Source of the DNA: Paenarthrobacter histidinolovorans | GTDB taxonomy: Bacteria > Actinomycetota > Actinomycetes > Actinomycetales > Micrococcaceae | DNA: 64,000 bases | Reading direction: 5' to 3' | Assembly: GCF_014647595.1 (NCBI RefSeq) | Contig: NZ_BMPM01000005.1 | Span: 248,001 to 312,000, forward strand | In this document: piece after piece, positions 31,695 to 40,471 of the stretch | How the letters are laid out: each line of letters begins with the position of its first letter | How positions within the stretch are numbered: position 1 is the stretch's first letter | Program-made: the position numbers and the translations under genes | The notes under the pieces: model-generated | Told to the model about the DNA's origin: nothing | The model's input: the letters and a program-made list of their open reading frames with translations, nothing else | Databases searched by the model: none

Positions 31695-33086
31695 ATGAAT
31701 GAATTCCTCGAATGGCTGCGGCACGACACCGCCGGCCTGCTCCTCCTGGCAGGCGCGGGCATCGCGTTGCTGCTGTTCCTGATCATCAAGGTCAAGCTCG
31801 AACCGTTCATCGCCCTGGTGGGAACCGGTGTGATCGTGGCCCTGGTCGGCGGCATCTCAGTGGAAGCCCTGGTGGGTTCGGCCACCAAGAGCAGCGACGC
31901 CCTCATTGAAAAGGGCTTCGCTGGCATCCTCGGCCATATCACCGTGATCATCGGCCTCGGTACCGTGCTGGGCGCCATCCTTGAGCGGTCCGGCGGCGCT
32001 GAAGTGCTGCTCGGCAGGCTCGTGAAGATCTTCGGTGAGAAAGGCACCCCGCTTGCCATGGGCATCACCGGCTTCGTGCTGGGTATCCCGGTGTTCTTCG
32101 ATATCGGCATCTTCGTCCTGGCGCCGCTGGTCTATGTTGCTGCCATCCGCGGCGGCAAGTCCCTGGCACTCTACGCACTGCCGTTGCTGGCCGGTTTGTC
32201 CGTAACCCACGCCTTCCTGCCCCCGCACCCCGGCCCCGTCGCCGCAGCGGGCCTGTTCCACGTGGACCTTGGCTGGATCATCCTCATGGGCCTCATCTGT
32301 GGCATCCCCGCCTGGTTCGCTTCCGGCATCCTCTGGGGCACCTACATCGGCAAGCGCGTGATGGTGTCCGTTCCGGAAGACCGGATCGTGGCTGAAGCCG
32401 ATACCGCCAAGGGCAACGAACCGTCCATCGGCCTGGTGCTGCTGGCCATCGGGTTGCCCATGATCCTCATCCTCGGCGGTACGTTCGGCAACATCTTTGC
32501 CCCGGCAGGGACCTTCCGGGACATTCTGCAGTTCTTCGGCAACCCGGCCATCGCACTTACCGTGGCCGTGCTGCTTGCCATGTGGCTGCTGGGCATCCGC
32601 CGCGGCATGACCTCCGCCGAACTCAGCGAAATCACGGGCTCGTCGCTGCGGCCCGTGGGCATGATCCTCCTCGTGGTCGGCGCGGGCGCGTTCTTCGGTG
32701 CCGTGTTGTCCGCCACGGGTGTTGGCAAGGCTGTTGCCGACTCGCTGGCCCAGGCCGGCCTGCCGATCATCCTGTCAGCGTTCGTGATCAGTGCCGGCAT
32801 GCGCATCGCCCAAGGTTCAGCCACCGTGGCGATCGTGACCACGGGCGGCATCCTGGCACCGAGCCTGGCCACCGGGTACTCCCAGCCGCAGCTCGCGCTG
32901 ATCGTGGTGGCCATTTCCTCAGGTTCCATCATCGCCAGCCACGTGAACGACGGCGGATTCTGGATCATCTCCAAGTACTTCAACATGTCAGTCAAGGACA
33001 CCCTGAAGACCTGGACCGTGCTGGAAACCGTGCTGTCCATTGTGGGCTTCGGGATGGCGGCCCTGCTGTACACCTTTGTGAGGTGA
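31695..33086 (+). CDS. GntP family sugar-acid permease
   Basis: This 463-residue membrane protein is of the gluconate:H+ symporter family. It has about twelve helices and the family marks 'GFAGILGHITVIIGLGTVLGAILERSGG', 'FVLGIPVFFDIGIFVLAPL', 'HAFLPPHPGPVAAAG' and the late HVNDGGFWIISKYF. Relatives transport gluconate, D-serine, idonate or related acids. It is the last gene of the operon and 23 bases after the aldolase gene, so it is expected to import the pathway substrate. A terminator follows. Confidence 0.93.
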   Translation: MNEFLEWLRHDTAGLLLLAGAGIALLLFLIIKVKLEPFIALVGTGVIVALVGGISVEALVGSATKSSDALIEKGFAGILGHITVIIGLGTVLGAILERSGGAEVLLGRLVKIFGEKGTPLAMGITGFVLGIPVFFDIGIFVLAPLVYVAAIRGGKSLALYALPLLAGLSVTHAFLPPHPGPVAAAGLFHVDLGWIILMGLICGIPAWFASGILWGTYIGKRVMVSVPEDRIVAEADTAKGNEPSIGLVLLAIGLPMILILGGTFGNIFAPAGTFRDILQFFGNPAIALTVAVLLAMWLLGIRRGMTSAELSEITGSSLRPVGMILLVVGAGAFFGAVLSATGVGKAVADSLAQAGLPIILSAFVISAGMRIAQGSATVAIVTTGGILAPSLATGYSQPQLALIVVAISSGSIIASHVNDGGFWIISKYFNMSVKDTLKTWTVLETVLSIVGFGMAALLYTFVR

Positions 33087-33091
33087 GGTAG

Positions 33092-33118
33092 CGCCGGCAC
33101 CCAAGCCGGGTGCCGGCG
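33092..33118 (+). terminator. Terminator of the GntP operon
   Basis: CGCCGGCACCC (33092-33102) pairs perfectly with 33108-33118 across a five-base loop and is followed by TCGCGCGCTTCT. It is six bases after the GntP stop. Confidence 0.8.
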
Positions 33119-33169
33119 TCGCGCGCTTCTCGGTGGCTGTACCGCCACCACTCACTATGAAATCGAAAC

Positions 33170-33205
33170 GGCCCCGACACGCCTTGCCCAAGGCGTGTCG
33201 GGGCC
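33170..33205. terminator. 17-bp perfect hairpin
   Basis: GGCCCCGACACGCCTTG (33170-33186) pairs with 33189-33205 across a two-base loop, followed on the plus strand by GGTCTTTGCG. It is a second terminator-like structure between convergent genes. Confidence 0.7.
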
Positions 33206-33265
33206 GGTCTTTGCGTCAAAGAGGGTGGTGGCCGCACAGGCCAAAGCGGCCGTTAAAAGCAAAGA

Positions 33266-33304
33266 GCTCCGGAGTGCGTTATTGGGGGATACGCACTCCG
33301 GAGC
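33266..33304 (-). terminator. Terminator serving the UspA gene
   Basis: GCTCCGGAGTGCG (33266-33278) pairs with 33292-33304 across a 13-base loop. Read on the minus strand it is followed by TCTTTGCTTTT, as expected for a terminator about 90 bases after the UspA stop. Confidence 0.7.
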
Positions 33305-33395
33305 GGCCTTTGAGCAGGCGCTTTCGCTTTCCTGCACTCATCACTCTACGTGCCGTTGGACCCCAACGCCACCACCTCGAATAAGTACTTTCGCT

Positions 33396-33902
33396 TTAGT
33401 TTCTCTCAGCCCCGTCGTGACGCTTTCTCTGCGGCACAATCAGCACCGGTCGGCGCTGATGATGGCTGAGCCACGCAGCCACGGAGCCGTTGAGGGCCTC
33501 GGAAATGCGGTGCCCCAAACCTGGTTCCGGCGAGCCCACAATAATCATGGAAGCGTTGATATCCGCGGCCAACCTCCCCAGCGCCCGGGCCGGATCACCG
33601 GCCAGCAACCGCAAGGTCCAGTCCGCGGAGCCGCCGTCCATGGCCTCGGCTATGACCTTCCCAAGATCTCCCCTGACAGCCTCCACCTCCGCGTCGTCCT
33701 TTTCAGGGTGCAACGACATTCTGTGGGCTTCACGGGAAGGGTCCCACTCCACCAGATAGCTGGCCTCGTCGACGTAGGCGCACACCAGCGGCACGCCCAG
33801 CTGCTCGGCCAGGCTCCGGGCAGTCTGCAGCACTTCCACGTGCTGGTCGGGAAGGACGCCCACCACAAGGGGGATGGGCCCGCTGAAATTCTCCTCAGCC
33901 AT
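33396..33902 (-). CDS. Universal stress protein family (UspA)
   Basis: This 168-residue, single Usp-fold protein has the first strand PLVVGVLPDQH and the nucleotide-binding loop IIVGSPEPGLG followed by ALNGSVAAWL, close to the family G-2x-G-9x-G-[ST] pattern. Usp proteins modulate stress survival, often binding ATP. The ATG at 33902 has AAAGG only one base upstream. The gene is transcribed alone. Confidence 0.85.
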   Translation of the reverse strand: MAEENFSGPIPLVVGVLPDQHVEVLQTARSLAEQLGVPLVCAYVDEASYLVEWDPSREAHRMSLHPEKDDAEVEAVRGDLGKVIAEAMDGGSADWTLRLLAGDPARALGRLAADINASMIIVGSPEPGLGHRISEALNGSVAAWLSHHQRRPVLIVPQRKRHDGAERN

Positions 33903-34008
33903 ACCTTTATTGTTGCGCCGCGCGGTGCCGTTGAACAGGCTGTTTGGGGGACCCTTGAAGACGTCCCCGCCCGGGCCTACGGTTAATCCGACGGAAGGTG
34001 GTCCCGCA

Positions 34009-34209
34009 GTGGAAATTTATATGTGGTGGCTTGATCTGCACATGGACAGCAAGGAATGGCTGCGCGAAAACCTGCGCGTGGAGGAACTCCCCCTGCAGGT
34101 CCTGCAACATATCGCCGAGGCGGGCGGTCCCCATCCGGACAAGGTCAGCGGTGTGCTGACCACAGCCGACTGGGACTTCATCGAGACACAGTCCGAGTTC
34201 GTGGACTGA
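34009..34209 (+). CDS. Small hypothetical protein
   Basis: This 66-residue acidic protein starts at GTG 34009 (MEIYMWWLDLHMDSKEWL) and ends with TADWDFIETQSEFVD. It has no signal peptide or membrane helix and no motif I know. The start is supported by a GGAAGG sequence 10 bases upstream and a TACGGT -10-like box further up; an ATG at 34021 is an alternative. It fills the space between UspA and the LLM gene and ends three bases before the convergent LLM stop, which supports a real gene. The aromatic, acidic composition suggests a small soluble regulator, but this is speculative. Confidence 0.6.
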   Translation: MEIYMWWLDLHMDSKEWLRENLRVEELPLQVLQHIAEAGGPHPDKVSGVLTTADWDFIETQSEFVD

Positions 34210-34211
34210 AC

Positions 34212-35246
34212 CTATTCCGCGCGCGCCCACCCCAGCGCGGGTCCCAGCGTGCCCGCGATGTCGGTGAGTATCTGCACGTAGTCCTCGTGCTCGAAGCTGA
34301 ACGGCAACGCGAACGCCACCTCATCCACTTCCTGGAACCCCTGGTGCGCATACAGTTGCTCGGCGATCTCATCGCTGCTGCCGATGAGGTCCCGCGCGAA
34401 CATCATGCGCTGCGGGCCTTGGGGCGCACTGGTGCGTGGAGTTCGCTCATCGACGTAGCGCTGGTACTTCTCCCGCTGGGCGCTGGAAGCGGAATCAGTA
34501 GGGATCACCACCAATCCTTGCGATACGCGGGCAGAGTTGCTGCCACTGGCCGAGGAGGCGTCACGGAACGCCCGGATCTGTCGCTGCTGCACTGCAGCGA
34601 AGTCGGGTTCCTCATCCGGGCCGGGGAACACCACGCTGCTGGTGAGCAGCTTGAAGCCGTTCCCGCCGGCCCACGTGGCCGACTTCAGACTCGCTGCTCC
34701 ATACCAAATCCGTTCCCGCAGTCCTGCGGAGTGCGGTTCCACACGGTTTGAAAACTCTTCCACCACGCCCTGCTTGCCGGAGAACTCCCGCACCTTTTCG
34801 CCCGCCACCAGCCGGGCGAACCGATCCACGCGTGCGTAGCTGAAATCTTCGGTGTCTGCGGAATCCGGGTAGAGCTGGTCCTTCACGGTGTCGTAGTGCA
34901 TCGGTACGCCGACGCTGACTCCGGGATTGATGCGGCCGCCGCTGAGCAGGTCCACTGTGGCCAGGTCCTCAGCCAGACGCAGGGGATTCTCCCAACCCAG
35001 CGGGGTCACCGCGGTGCCCAGTTCGATCCTGGAGGTCCGTTGGCTGGCCGCTGCCATCACCGCAACAGGCGACGAAATTCCGTACTGCAGGTGCCGGTGG
35101 CGCAACCAGGCACTATCGAAGCCCAGGCGCTCGCCGAGTTCGATGATCTCCAAGGTTGAACGGTGCCCTGCGGCGGGGTCTGCCGGATCAAACAGGCCGA
35201 TGGTCAGGAATCCAAGCTTGCGCAGCGGGCGGTCTGGGGTGGGCAT
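34212..35246 (-). CDS. LLM class flavin-dependent oxidoreductase
   Basis: This 344-residue protein has a luciferase-like fold: LGFLTIGLFDPADPAAG at the start, 'ERLGFDSAWLRHRHLQYG', 'VAVMAAASQRTSRIELGTAVTPLGWENPLRLAEDLATVDLLSGGR' and a late 'SSDEIAEQLYAHQGFQEVDEVAFALP'. These use FMN or F420 to oxidise diverse substrates. The ATG at 35246 is chosen for its GAAGGA site; the frame is open to 35282. No reductase partner is near, so the substrate is unknown. Confidence 0.85.
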   Translation of the reverse strand: MPTPDRPLRKLGFLTIGLFDPADPAAGHRSTLEIIELGERLGFDSAWLRHRHLQYGISSPVAVMAAASQRTSRIELGTAVTPLGWENPLRLAEDLATVDLLSGGRINPGVSVGVPMHYDTVKDQLYPDSADTEDFSYARVDRFARLVAGEKVREFSGKQGVVEEFSNRVEPHSAGLRERIWYGAASLKSATWAGGNGFKLLTSSVVFPGPDEEPDFAAVQQRQIRAFRDASSASGSNSARVSQGLVVIPTDSASSAQREKYQRYVDERTPRTSAPQGPQRMMFARDLIGSSDEIAEQLYAHQGFQEVDEVAFALPFSFEHEDYVQILTDIAGTLGPALGWARAE

Positions 35247-35378
35247 GGCTTCCTTCTCTGTCGGTGGTCGCTTAGTGCCCACCCTAAGCGCTGCGACTTA
35301 CGACGACGACGGGAGGTTACCTTGTGTGAGGCGCCGCCTTAAGATGCCGTCCTGTGGCGCAGCCTTGAGATGCTCCGG

Positions 35379-35816
35379 CTACGCGCAGTTGACGGCCGGG
35401 CTGGGCCGCGGGACCACCCTGTGGGTGCCGGTGTCTGTCATGCATGTTTCCCTCACGGCTGTTTCCCTCACGACTGCATCCCTTGCGAATGTGTCGCTGG
35501 TGCCGGGGTCGCTGGAGCCGGGGTCCATGGTGACGAGGGCAGGGGCGATGATCGGCTCGGTTTCGACAACCGCTGCCTCCGTCCGGGAGCGCATCCGCAG
35601 CAAGGCCACCGCTGAGATGAGGAACCACGCCACGTTGGTTACCACCGAAGGCCAAGCTCCATGGAGAGTGCCGTTGATGATGAAGGCGCAAGAGCCAAAC
35701 AGGTTCACGGCCTGGAAGGTGCTGCCCGGCTTGATCCACCCCATGGACACCGTCATGTAGGCGCAGAGCATCGCCGCCGCACCGGCCCAACCGGTAATTT
35801 CCCACAGCAGTTCCAT
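35379..35816 (-). CDS. CBU_0592-like small membrane protein with variable tail
   Basis: This 145-residue protein has three membrane helices in its first 80 residues: WEITGWAGAAAMLCAYMTVS, then AVNLFGSCAFIINGTLHGAW and VVTNVAWFLISAVALL. The NLFG-x-x-x-x-x-N and NVAWF marks resemble the PQ-loop-like CBU_0592 group. The last 60 residues are hydrophilic and low complexity, with repeated V-R-E-T units that come from short imperfect DNA repeats near 35440-35480. The ATG at 35816 has an AGAGG sequence upstream. It is divergent from the LysR gene and could be its target. Confidence 0.65.
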   Translation of the reverse strand: MELLWEITGWAGAAAMLCAYMTVSMGWIKPGSTFQAVNLFGSCAFIINGTLHGAWPSVVTNVAWFLISAVALLRMRSRTEAAVVETEPIIAPALVTMDPGSSDPGTSDTFARDAVVRETAVRETCMTDTGTHRVVPRPSPAVNCA

Positions 35817-35960
35817 CGGAGGTCCTCTCATGTCCGGGCAGCCTGAAGTGGCCGGGTGATGAATGATTCAAGGGGTGTTTCTGCCGAATGCAGAGACCGC
35901 GCCTTCAGAGCGAAGTGCGGCTATGCACTAAATTCTGGACGATAGGAACCTTTAGTTCAA

Positions 35961-35990
35961 TTGCATTATTCTGAAGCCCGTATTTAGAAT
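35961..35990 (+). promoter_or_regulatory. Promoter of the LysR gene
   Basis: TTGCAT (35961-35966) and TAGAAT (35985-35990), 18 bases apart, form a good sigma-70-type promoter. An inverted repeat ATTCT (35968) to AGAAT (35986) overlaps it, as expected for LysR autoregulation. The -10 lies eight bases before the ATG. Confidence 0.55.
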
Positions 35991-35998
35991 CTCTGAAC

Positions 35999-36922
35999 AT
36001 GGAAATGGACCCTCGCCGCCTGCTCGTGCTCCTCGCCGTCGCCCGTACGGGAGGGGTCCTCGCTGCTGCCGACGAACTGCGGATCACGCCGTCCGCGGTG
36101 TCGCAGCAGCTGACGAAATTGGAAAACGAGGCAGGCCAGGCGTTGCTCCTGAGAACCCCCAAGGGTTCGGTGCTGACACCCGCCGGATTGGCCATGGCGG
36201 AGGCGGGGGAGGAAATAGAACGTGCGCTGAACGTAGCGCGATCCCGGATGCAGGGACAGGCCGAAGTAGCCGGCGTTGTCCGGGTAGGCGGATTCACCAG
36301 CTTCATGCGCACGGTGGTGATCCCGCGTCTTCCGGAATGGCGTGCCCAGTACCCCCAGCTGCAGATCCAGCTGGTTGAGGATGGCTTCCCGGCGCTTATG
36401 CGGCTTTTCCGCCAGCGCCAACTGGACGCGGTGGTGGTTGAGCAGGATTCCACCACCTCGGACCAGCGTCCCCTGGCCGCCGGGATGGTGGAAGAACCAC
36501 TGCTGGATGAGCCGTGGAAGTTGGTAGTGCCGGCGGGGTCCCTGCTCAGCACGGACAACCTCGACCTGAGCCGCCTGCCCCTTCCTTGGCTGGGTGTTGA
36601 GCCGTCCGCAGCCAACATCGCCGTGCTCGGTCGCCTGCGCCATTCCACAGGTGCCCACATCGAGACGATTCACCAGTACCAGGACACACTGACTGCCTTG
36701 GCGCTGGTTGCTGCCGGGGAAGGTGTTGCGATTGTGCCCACTTTGGCGCTGACGGGCGTGGTCCAGGACCAGGTGGACATCCTGGACGTTCCCGGATTGG
36801 GTACACGCCACATTGCTCTGCGGCGCTTTGACCGGCGGAGACCGACCAGCCTTCCTGTTGATACGGTGGCCCGGCTCCTGCGTGAATCGGCGGCAGCGTT
36901 CGATACCCGCTCCGGATCCTGA
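35999..36922 (+). CDS. LysR family transcriptional regulator
   Basis: This 307-residue protein has an N-terminal HTH: LVLLAVARTGGVLAAADELRITPSAVSQQLTKLENEAG, then the PKGSVLTPAG wing, and a C-terminal effector domain starting near VVRVGGFTSFMR. The length is normal. It is divergent from the CBU_0592-like gene and convergent with the PEP mutase-like gene. LysR proteins usually act on the divergent gene, but the effector is unknown. Confidence 0.88.
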   Translation: MEMDPRRLLVLLAVARTGGVLAAADELRITPSAVSQQLTKLENEAGQALLLRTPKGSVLTPAGLAMAEAGEEIERALNVARSRMQGQAEVAGVVRVGGFTSFMRTVVIPRLPEWRAQYPQLQIQLVEDGFPALMRLFRQRQLDAVVVEQDSTTSDQRPLAAGMVEEPLLDEPWKLVVPAGSLLSTDNLDLSRLPLPWLGVEPSAANIAVLGRLRHSTGAHIETIHQYQDTLTALALVAAGEGVAIVPTLALTGVVQDQVDILDVPGLGTRHIALRRFDRRRPTSLPVDTVARLLRESAAAFDTRSGS

Positions 36923-36924
36923 CC

Positions 36925-36952
36925 GGTCCCGCCGCTTCAAGCGGGCGGGACC
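36925..36952. terminator. Terminator between LysR and PEP mutase-like genes
   Basis: GGTCCCGCC (36925-36933) pairs with GGCGGGACC (36944-36952); GCTT/AAGC extends the stem toward the loop with one bulge. It starts three bases after the LysR stop. Confidence 0.7.
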
Positions 36953-36965
36953 AGTCAGCTTTCGG

Positions 36966-37745
36966 CTAGTTCAGGGCGGGGGTATCCGTGGGAATGACGC
37001 CGGAGCCGTATAGGTCCGAGGCCAGATCCTGAAGGGCCCGGAGGGCAACCCGCTGGGTGAACGGGCCGTAGGACACCCGGGCTACGCCGAGTTCCTGGAG
37101 CTCGGCCGCCGGCAACGCTCCAGGTGCACCGATCACGGAGAGCTTCCCGTGGCCGAGGCCCTCAACGAGTGGCTCGATGACCTCACGATTCAGTGCGCCG
37201 GGAACGAAAACCAGCGCAGCGCCGGCGTCGAGGAAGGCGCGGCCCCTGGCGATCGCGTCCTCGATGCTGTCCTTGATGGGACGGTCACCTCCACGGACGA
37301 TCGCGTCTGTGCGTGCGTTCAGCTGGAACGGAATACCCTCGGCGTTGGCGGCGTCAATGATCGCCTTGACGCGGGCAACCGCTTCGTCGAACGGCCGCAG
37401 GCGGTCCTCAACGTTGGCGCCCACCACTCCGATGCCAATCGCCCTCCGGATGGTCTCGGCAGGGTCCTCATATCCGTCGTCGAGGTCTGCAGTGACGGGG
37501 ACGTCCACAGCCTTGACGATCCTCTCCACACCGCTGAGCGCCACATCCAAAGGCATGGTTCCATCCGCGTATCCAAAAGCCGCGGCGATGGAGTGGCCTG
37601 CGGTGGCGATGGCTTTCGTCTGCGGCAGGGCGGCCACCGTAGTGGCACTGACCGCATCCCAAACATTGACGACACTCAGGATTTCCGGCGCTTCATGCAG
37701 GGCCTTCAGTTGTTCTGCGCGTGCAGTCGTGGTTGCTTCAGTCAT
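36966..37745 (-). CDS. Isocitrate lyase/PEP mutase family protein
   Basis: This 259-residue TIM-barrel protein belongs to the PEP mutase/isocitrate lyase superfamily. It shows SVVNVWDAVSATTVAALP, the metal-binding ADLDDGYED, 'VGANVEDR' and FQLNARTDA. The isocitrate-lyase signature KKCGH is absent. Members act on C-C or C-P bonds of small 2-oxo acids; the exact reaction is unknown. ATG at 37745 has GGAGAA seven bases before it, better than the ATG at 37760. Confidence 0.82.
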   Translation of the reverse strand: MTEATTTARAEQLKALHEAPEILSVVNVWDAVSATTVAALPQTKAIATAGHSIAAAFGYADGTMPLDVALSGVERIVKAVDVPVTADLDDGYEDPAETIRRAIGIGVVGANVEDRLRPFDEAVARVKAIIDAANAEGIPFQLNARTDAIVRGGDRPIKDSIEDAIARGRAFLDAGAALVFVPGALNREVIEPLVEGLGHGKLSVIGAPGALPAAELQELGVARVSYGPFTQRVALRALQDLASDLYGSGVIPTDTPALN

Positions 37746-37785
37746 GGTTTTCTCCGTCATCCTCGGTAGGGAGTTGGTGCCAGGT

Positions 37786-40287
37786 TCAGCCTAAACGCAA
37801 CGCATCCGCTCCCGGCAAGTCCAGCCGGATGTCCGTCATCAAAGGTAAGTCCGCACTGGACGTCCCCGCATGGACGTGAAAAACCCCGGGCTCAAGGGAC
37901 CAGGCGCCGGCGGCGGTATCCCAGTGCTCGAACAGACGACGCGGAACCGTCATGGAGACCGTCGTTTCCGCGCCCGCCGGCAGCTCGGACACGGCCGCTC
38001 CCGCGAACCACAGGGCCGCCCTTTCCACCTGGCTCTGCCTCCGGGATAGGTAAAGCTGCACCACTTCGCGGGACGCCCGCCCAGAGTGGTTCCTGAGCTG
38101 GACGGTCACAGCCACGCCTTCTTCCTGCTCGCGGGCTTCCAGTTCCGACAAGCTCCAGCTTCCGTAGCCCAGGCCGTGCCCGAACGCGTAGGCAGGTGCG
38201 GTTTCCGCTGCTGCGCGGTAGCCGATGGCGAGCCCTTCGCGATAAACCACATCGCCATCCTGCGGCTGCGGCGACGGCAGTCCCTCTTCGCTGGACGGGA
38301 AGGTGACCGGCAACCTGCCACCGGGCTCCGCGGCACCGGTCAGGACGTCAGCCACAGCCCAGCCCATTTCCTGGCCGCCGAACCAGGTGAGGAGGATGGC
38401 ATCCACCTGGTCACGCCACGGCAGGAGCACAGGCGCCCCGGAATTGACCACCACGATGGTCCGTGCGTTCACAGCAGCCACCGCTGACACCAGTTCGTCC
38501 TGCCGGCCCGGCAAGGAGAGGGTGGTCCGGTCAAAGCCCTCGGCCTCGTCTTCGGAGCCCGTCCCAACAAAGACCACGGCGTAATCCGCGTCCCGGGCAG
38601 AGTCCACGGCCTCTGCGATGAGACGGTCGGCGTCGGGTGCTGCTGAATCAAAGCCCAAACGGAGCGAGGCCACAGTCCGCTGCGCGGGCGTGTAGGTGAA
38701 GATCACGTCCACCGCCTGGCCCGGTGCCATGGCGAGGTCAATCAGTGCTTGCGGCGGCAGGGACATGCCCACCACGGCATCGGCATTAATAGGGATGAGC
38801 TCGCCATCGAACCGGGTCTCCCCATCAACGGTCACGTGCGCGTGGCCCACGCCCGCTGCAGCGAACACGTAATCGCCCGGGGTGCCGGCGGTGAGGCGTG
38901 TGGTGGCCCGAATGGCTTTGACTTCGTCCTCCGGAACGCCGTCGGGGTAGCCCATACCGTAGGTAAGAGTGTCGCAGCGGTCGCGTGTTTCGCTGCCCAG
39001 CGTGCGGCCTTCCTGGTCCAGGAATTCAATGAGGGCCACGCCGTGGCCTCCCGGCGCGGAGCCGTTCGCAGCGGAAAGGGTCTTCACCAACGTGGTGGGG
39101 CGGACGCCTTCGCTGTAATGGAACAGGGTGTCCGGCATGGCCACGCGCAGCGCTTCCAGCGGCGGCACGGTGCGGGGGGCGATGACCGCAGCGCTGCCGC
39201 CACCGTTGGTTCTGGGCACCACAGCGGCAGGACCGACGACGGCGATCTTCCGTGCCGTCGTCGTCAACGGTAACGCCTGGTGCTCGTTACGCAGCAACAC
39301 CATGCCCTTGGCTCCGGTGTCACGCAGCAGACGGCGTATCCCGGGTGATTCCGCCGACGGCGGCGTGGGGAGGGCTTCAAGGTCAACGAGTGGCTCGATG
39401 CCATCGAGGGCTCCGAGGCGGGCGGCCAGCCGCAGCAGCCGGAGCACCTTGTTGTCGATGGCCGCCTCCGGGACCCGGCCCTGGCGCACGGCGTCCACGA
39501 GGCCTGCGGCCCACACGGTCTTGGGGCCGGGCATCGCAAGGTCGGTACCACCCAGCGCCGTCGACTCCACGGTCCGGATGGCTCCCCAGTCGGAAACCAC
39601 CAAACCGTCGAATCCCCACTCACGCTCCAAAACCTCCGTCACGAGGTCCGACTCAACGGCCGGTGTGCCGTTCACCCGGTTGTAGGAGGACATGATGCCG
39701 AGGCCGCCGGCGTTGACGATCGCTTCGAACGGGGCCAGATATGCCTCCCGCAGTACATGCTCCGGGACCACCGAGTTCGAATTCAGCCTGTCCGTTTCGG
39801 CCTCGTTCGCAATGAAATGTTTGGCTGTGGTGGCTGGGCCTTCGGCCTGGATTCCCCGGACCATGGCCGCGCCCATGATGGCCGTGAGGTGCGGGTCCTC
39901 GCTGAACGCTTCGAAGTGTCTTCCGCCGTAGGGGGTTCGCTGAAGATTGACCACCGGCCCCAGGACCACGTCCACACCCTTGCGCCGGGCTTCCGCGCCG
40001 ATCACGCTACCCATGGACAACGCCACGCTGGGGTCGAACGTCGCTGCTATGGCCGTCGCCGAGGGGATGTTGATGGACGTGTCCGTTTCGGTCCACCGCA
40101 CGCCGCGGATTCCCACGGTTCCGTCGGAGAGAATCAAGGATCGTAGCCCGATCGATTCGTCGGCGTAGGTGCTCCAGTGGTCCTTGCCGGACAAGAGACG
40201 CACTTTGGCTTCCAGGTCCAGGCGGGCGAGCCGGGAGGTGAGCTCCTGCTCGAGCAGCTCGGAAGGGGGAACAGGATTTGCACGCAT
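37786..40287 (-). CDS. Beta-glucosidase-like glycoside hydrolase family 3
   Basis: This 833-residue protein has a GH3 barrel (residues about 35-310) with the nucleophile Asp in GLVVSDWGA and substrate-binding KHFIANEAE, followed by the alpha/beta sandwich domain, a PA14-like insertion (about residues 410-550, with Gly-rich strands) and a C-terminal fibronectin-III-like domain. This is the arrangement of intracellular beta-glucosidases/beta-xylosidases of the Bgl3 type. No signal peptide is seen. The ATG at 40287 is chosen by alignment to the family start. It stands 40 bases upstream of the PEP mutase-like gene on the same strand. Confidence 0.9.
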   Translation of the reverse strand: MRANPVPPSELLEQELTSRLARLDLEAKVRLLSGKDHWSTYADESIGLRSLILSDGTVGIRGVRWTETDTSINIPSATAIAATFDPSVALSMGSVIGAEARRKGVDVVLGPVVNLQRTPYGGRHFEAFSEDPHLTAIMGAAMVRGIQAEGPATTAKHFIANEAETDRLNSNSVVPEHVLREAYLAPFEAIVNAGGLGIMSSYNRVNGTPAVESDLVTEVLEREWGFDGLVVSDWGAIRTVESTALGGTDLAMPGPKTVWAAGLVDAVRQGRVPEAAIDNKVLRLLRLAARLGALDGIEPLVDLEALPTPPSAESPGIRRLLRDTGAKGMVLLRNEHQALPLTTTARKIAVVGPAAVVPRTNGGGSAAVIAPRTVPPLEALRVAMPDTLFHYSEGVRPTTLVKTLSAANGSAPGGHGVALIEFLDQEGRTLGSETRDRCDTLTYGMGYPDGVPEDEVKAIRATTRLTAGTPGDYVFAAAGVGHAHVTVDGETRFDGELIPINADAVVGMSLPPQALIDLAMAPGQAVDVIFTYTPAQRTVASLRLGFDSAAPDADRLIAEAVDSARDADYAVVFVGTGSEDEAEGFDRTTLSLPGRQDELVSAVAAVNARTIVVVNSGAPVLLPWRDQVDAILLTWFGGQEMGWAVADVLTGAAEPGGRLPVTFPSSEEGLPSPQPQDGDVVYREGLAIGYRAAAETAPAYAFGHGLGYGSWSLSELEAREQEEGVAVTVQLRNHSGRASREVVQLYLSRRQSQVERAALWFAGAAVSELPAGAETTVSMTVPRRLFEHWDTAAGAWSLEPGVFHVHAGTSSADLPLMTDIRLDLPGADALRLG

Positions 40288-40471
40288 GGACGGCACCTTT
40301 CGCAATATGCTGTCGGCCGCTGCACGAGGTTAAACCGGGGTGCGTGGCGGCATCAGGCCCGGTGGGGTTCGCGATGTTTTGACCGCTGCGAGCAGGCCCA
40401 CCGGATGGATTGCGTCTGCCTACGTTCGCCACAAATTTACAGCATCTGCGGTCCGGGGCGCCAGATCCTGG

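Larger units (their letters stand above)
33119..33395. other. Gene-free stretch with two further large hairpins
   Basis: The space between the GntP and UspA stops, about 310 bases, has no credible gene. Besides the operon terminator it contains two more long hairpins (33170-33205 and 33266-33304), annotated separately, and unstructured sequence of normal composition around 33305-33395. Confidence 0.7.

Noticed and set aside
36966..37745. Isocitrate lyase or methylisocitrate lyase
   Set aside because: The KKCGH catalytic signature is missing and the protein is only 259 residues; only the broader superfamily can be supported.
40328..40336. GGTT-A-AACC as an operator of the GH3 gene
   Set aside because: A nine-base dyad is expected by chance; no LacI or other regulator gene is adjacent and no second copy is seen.
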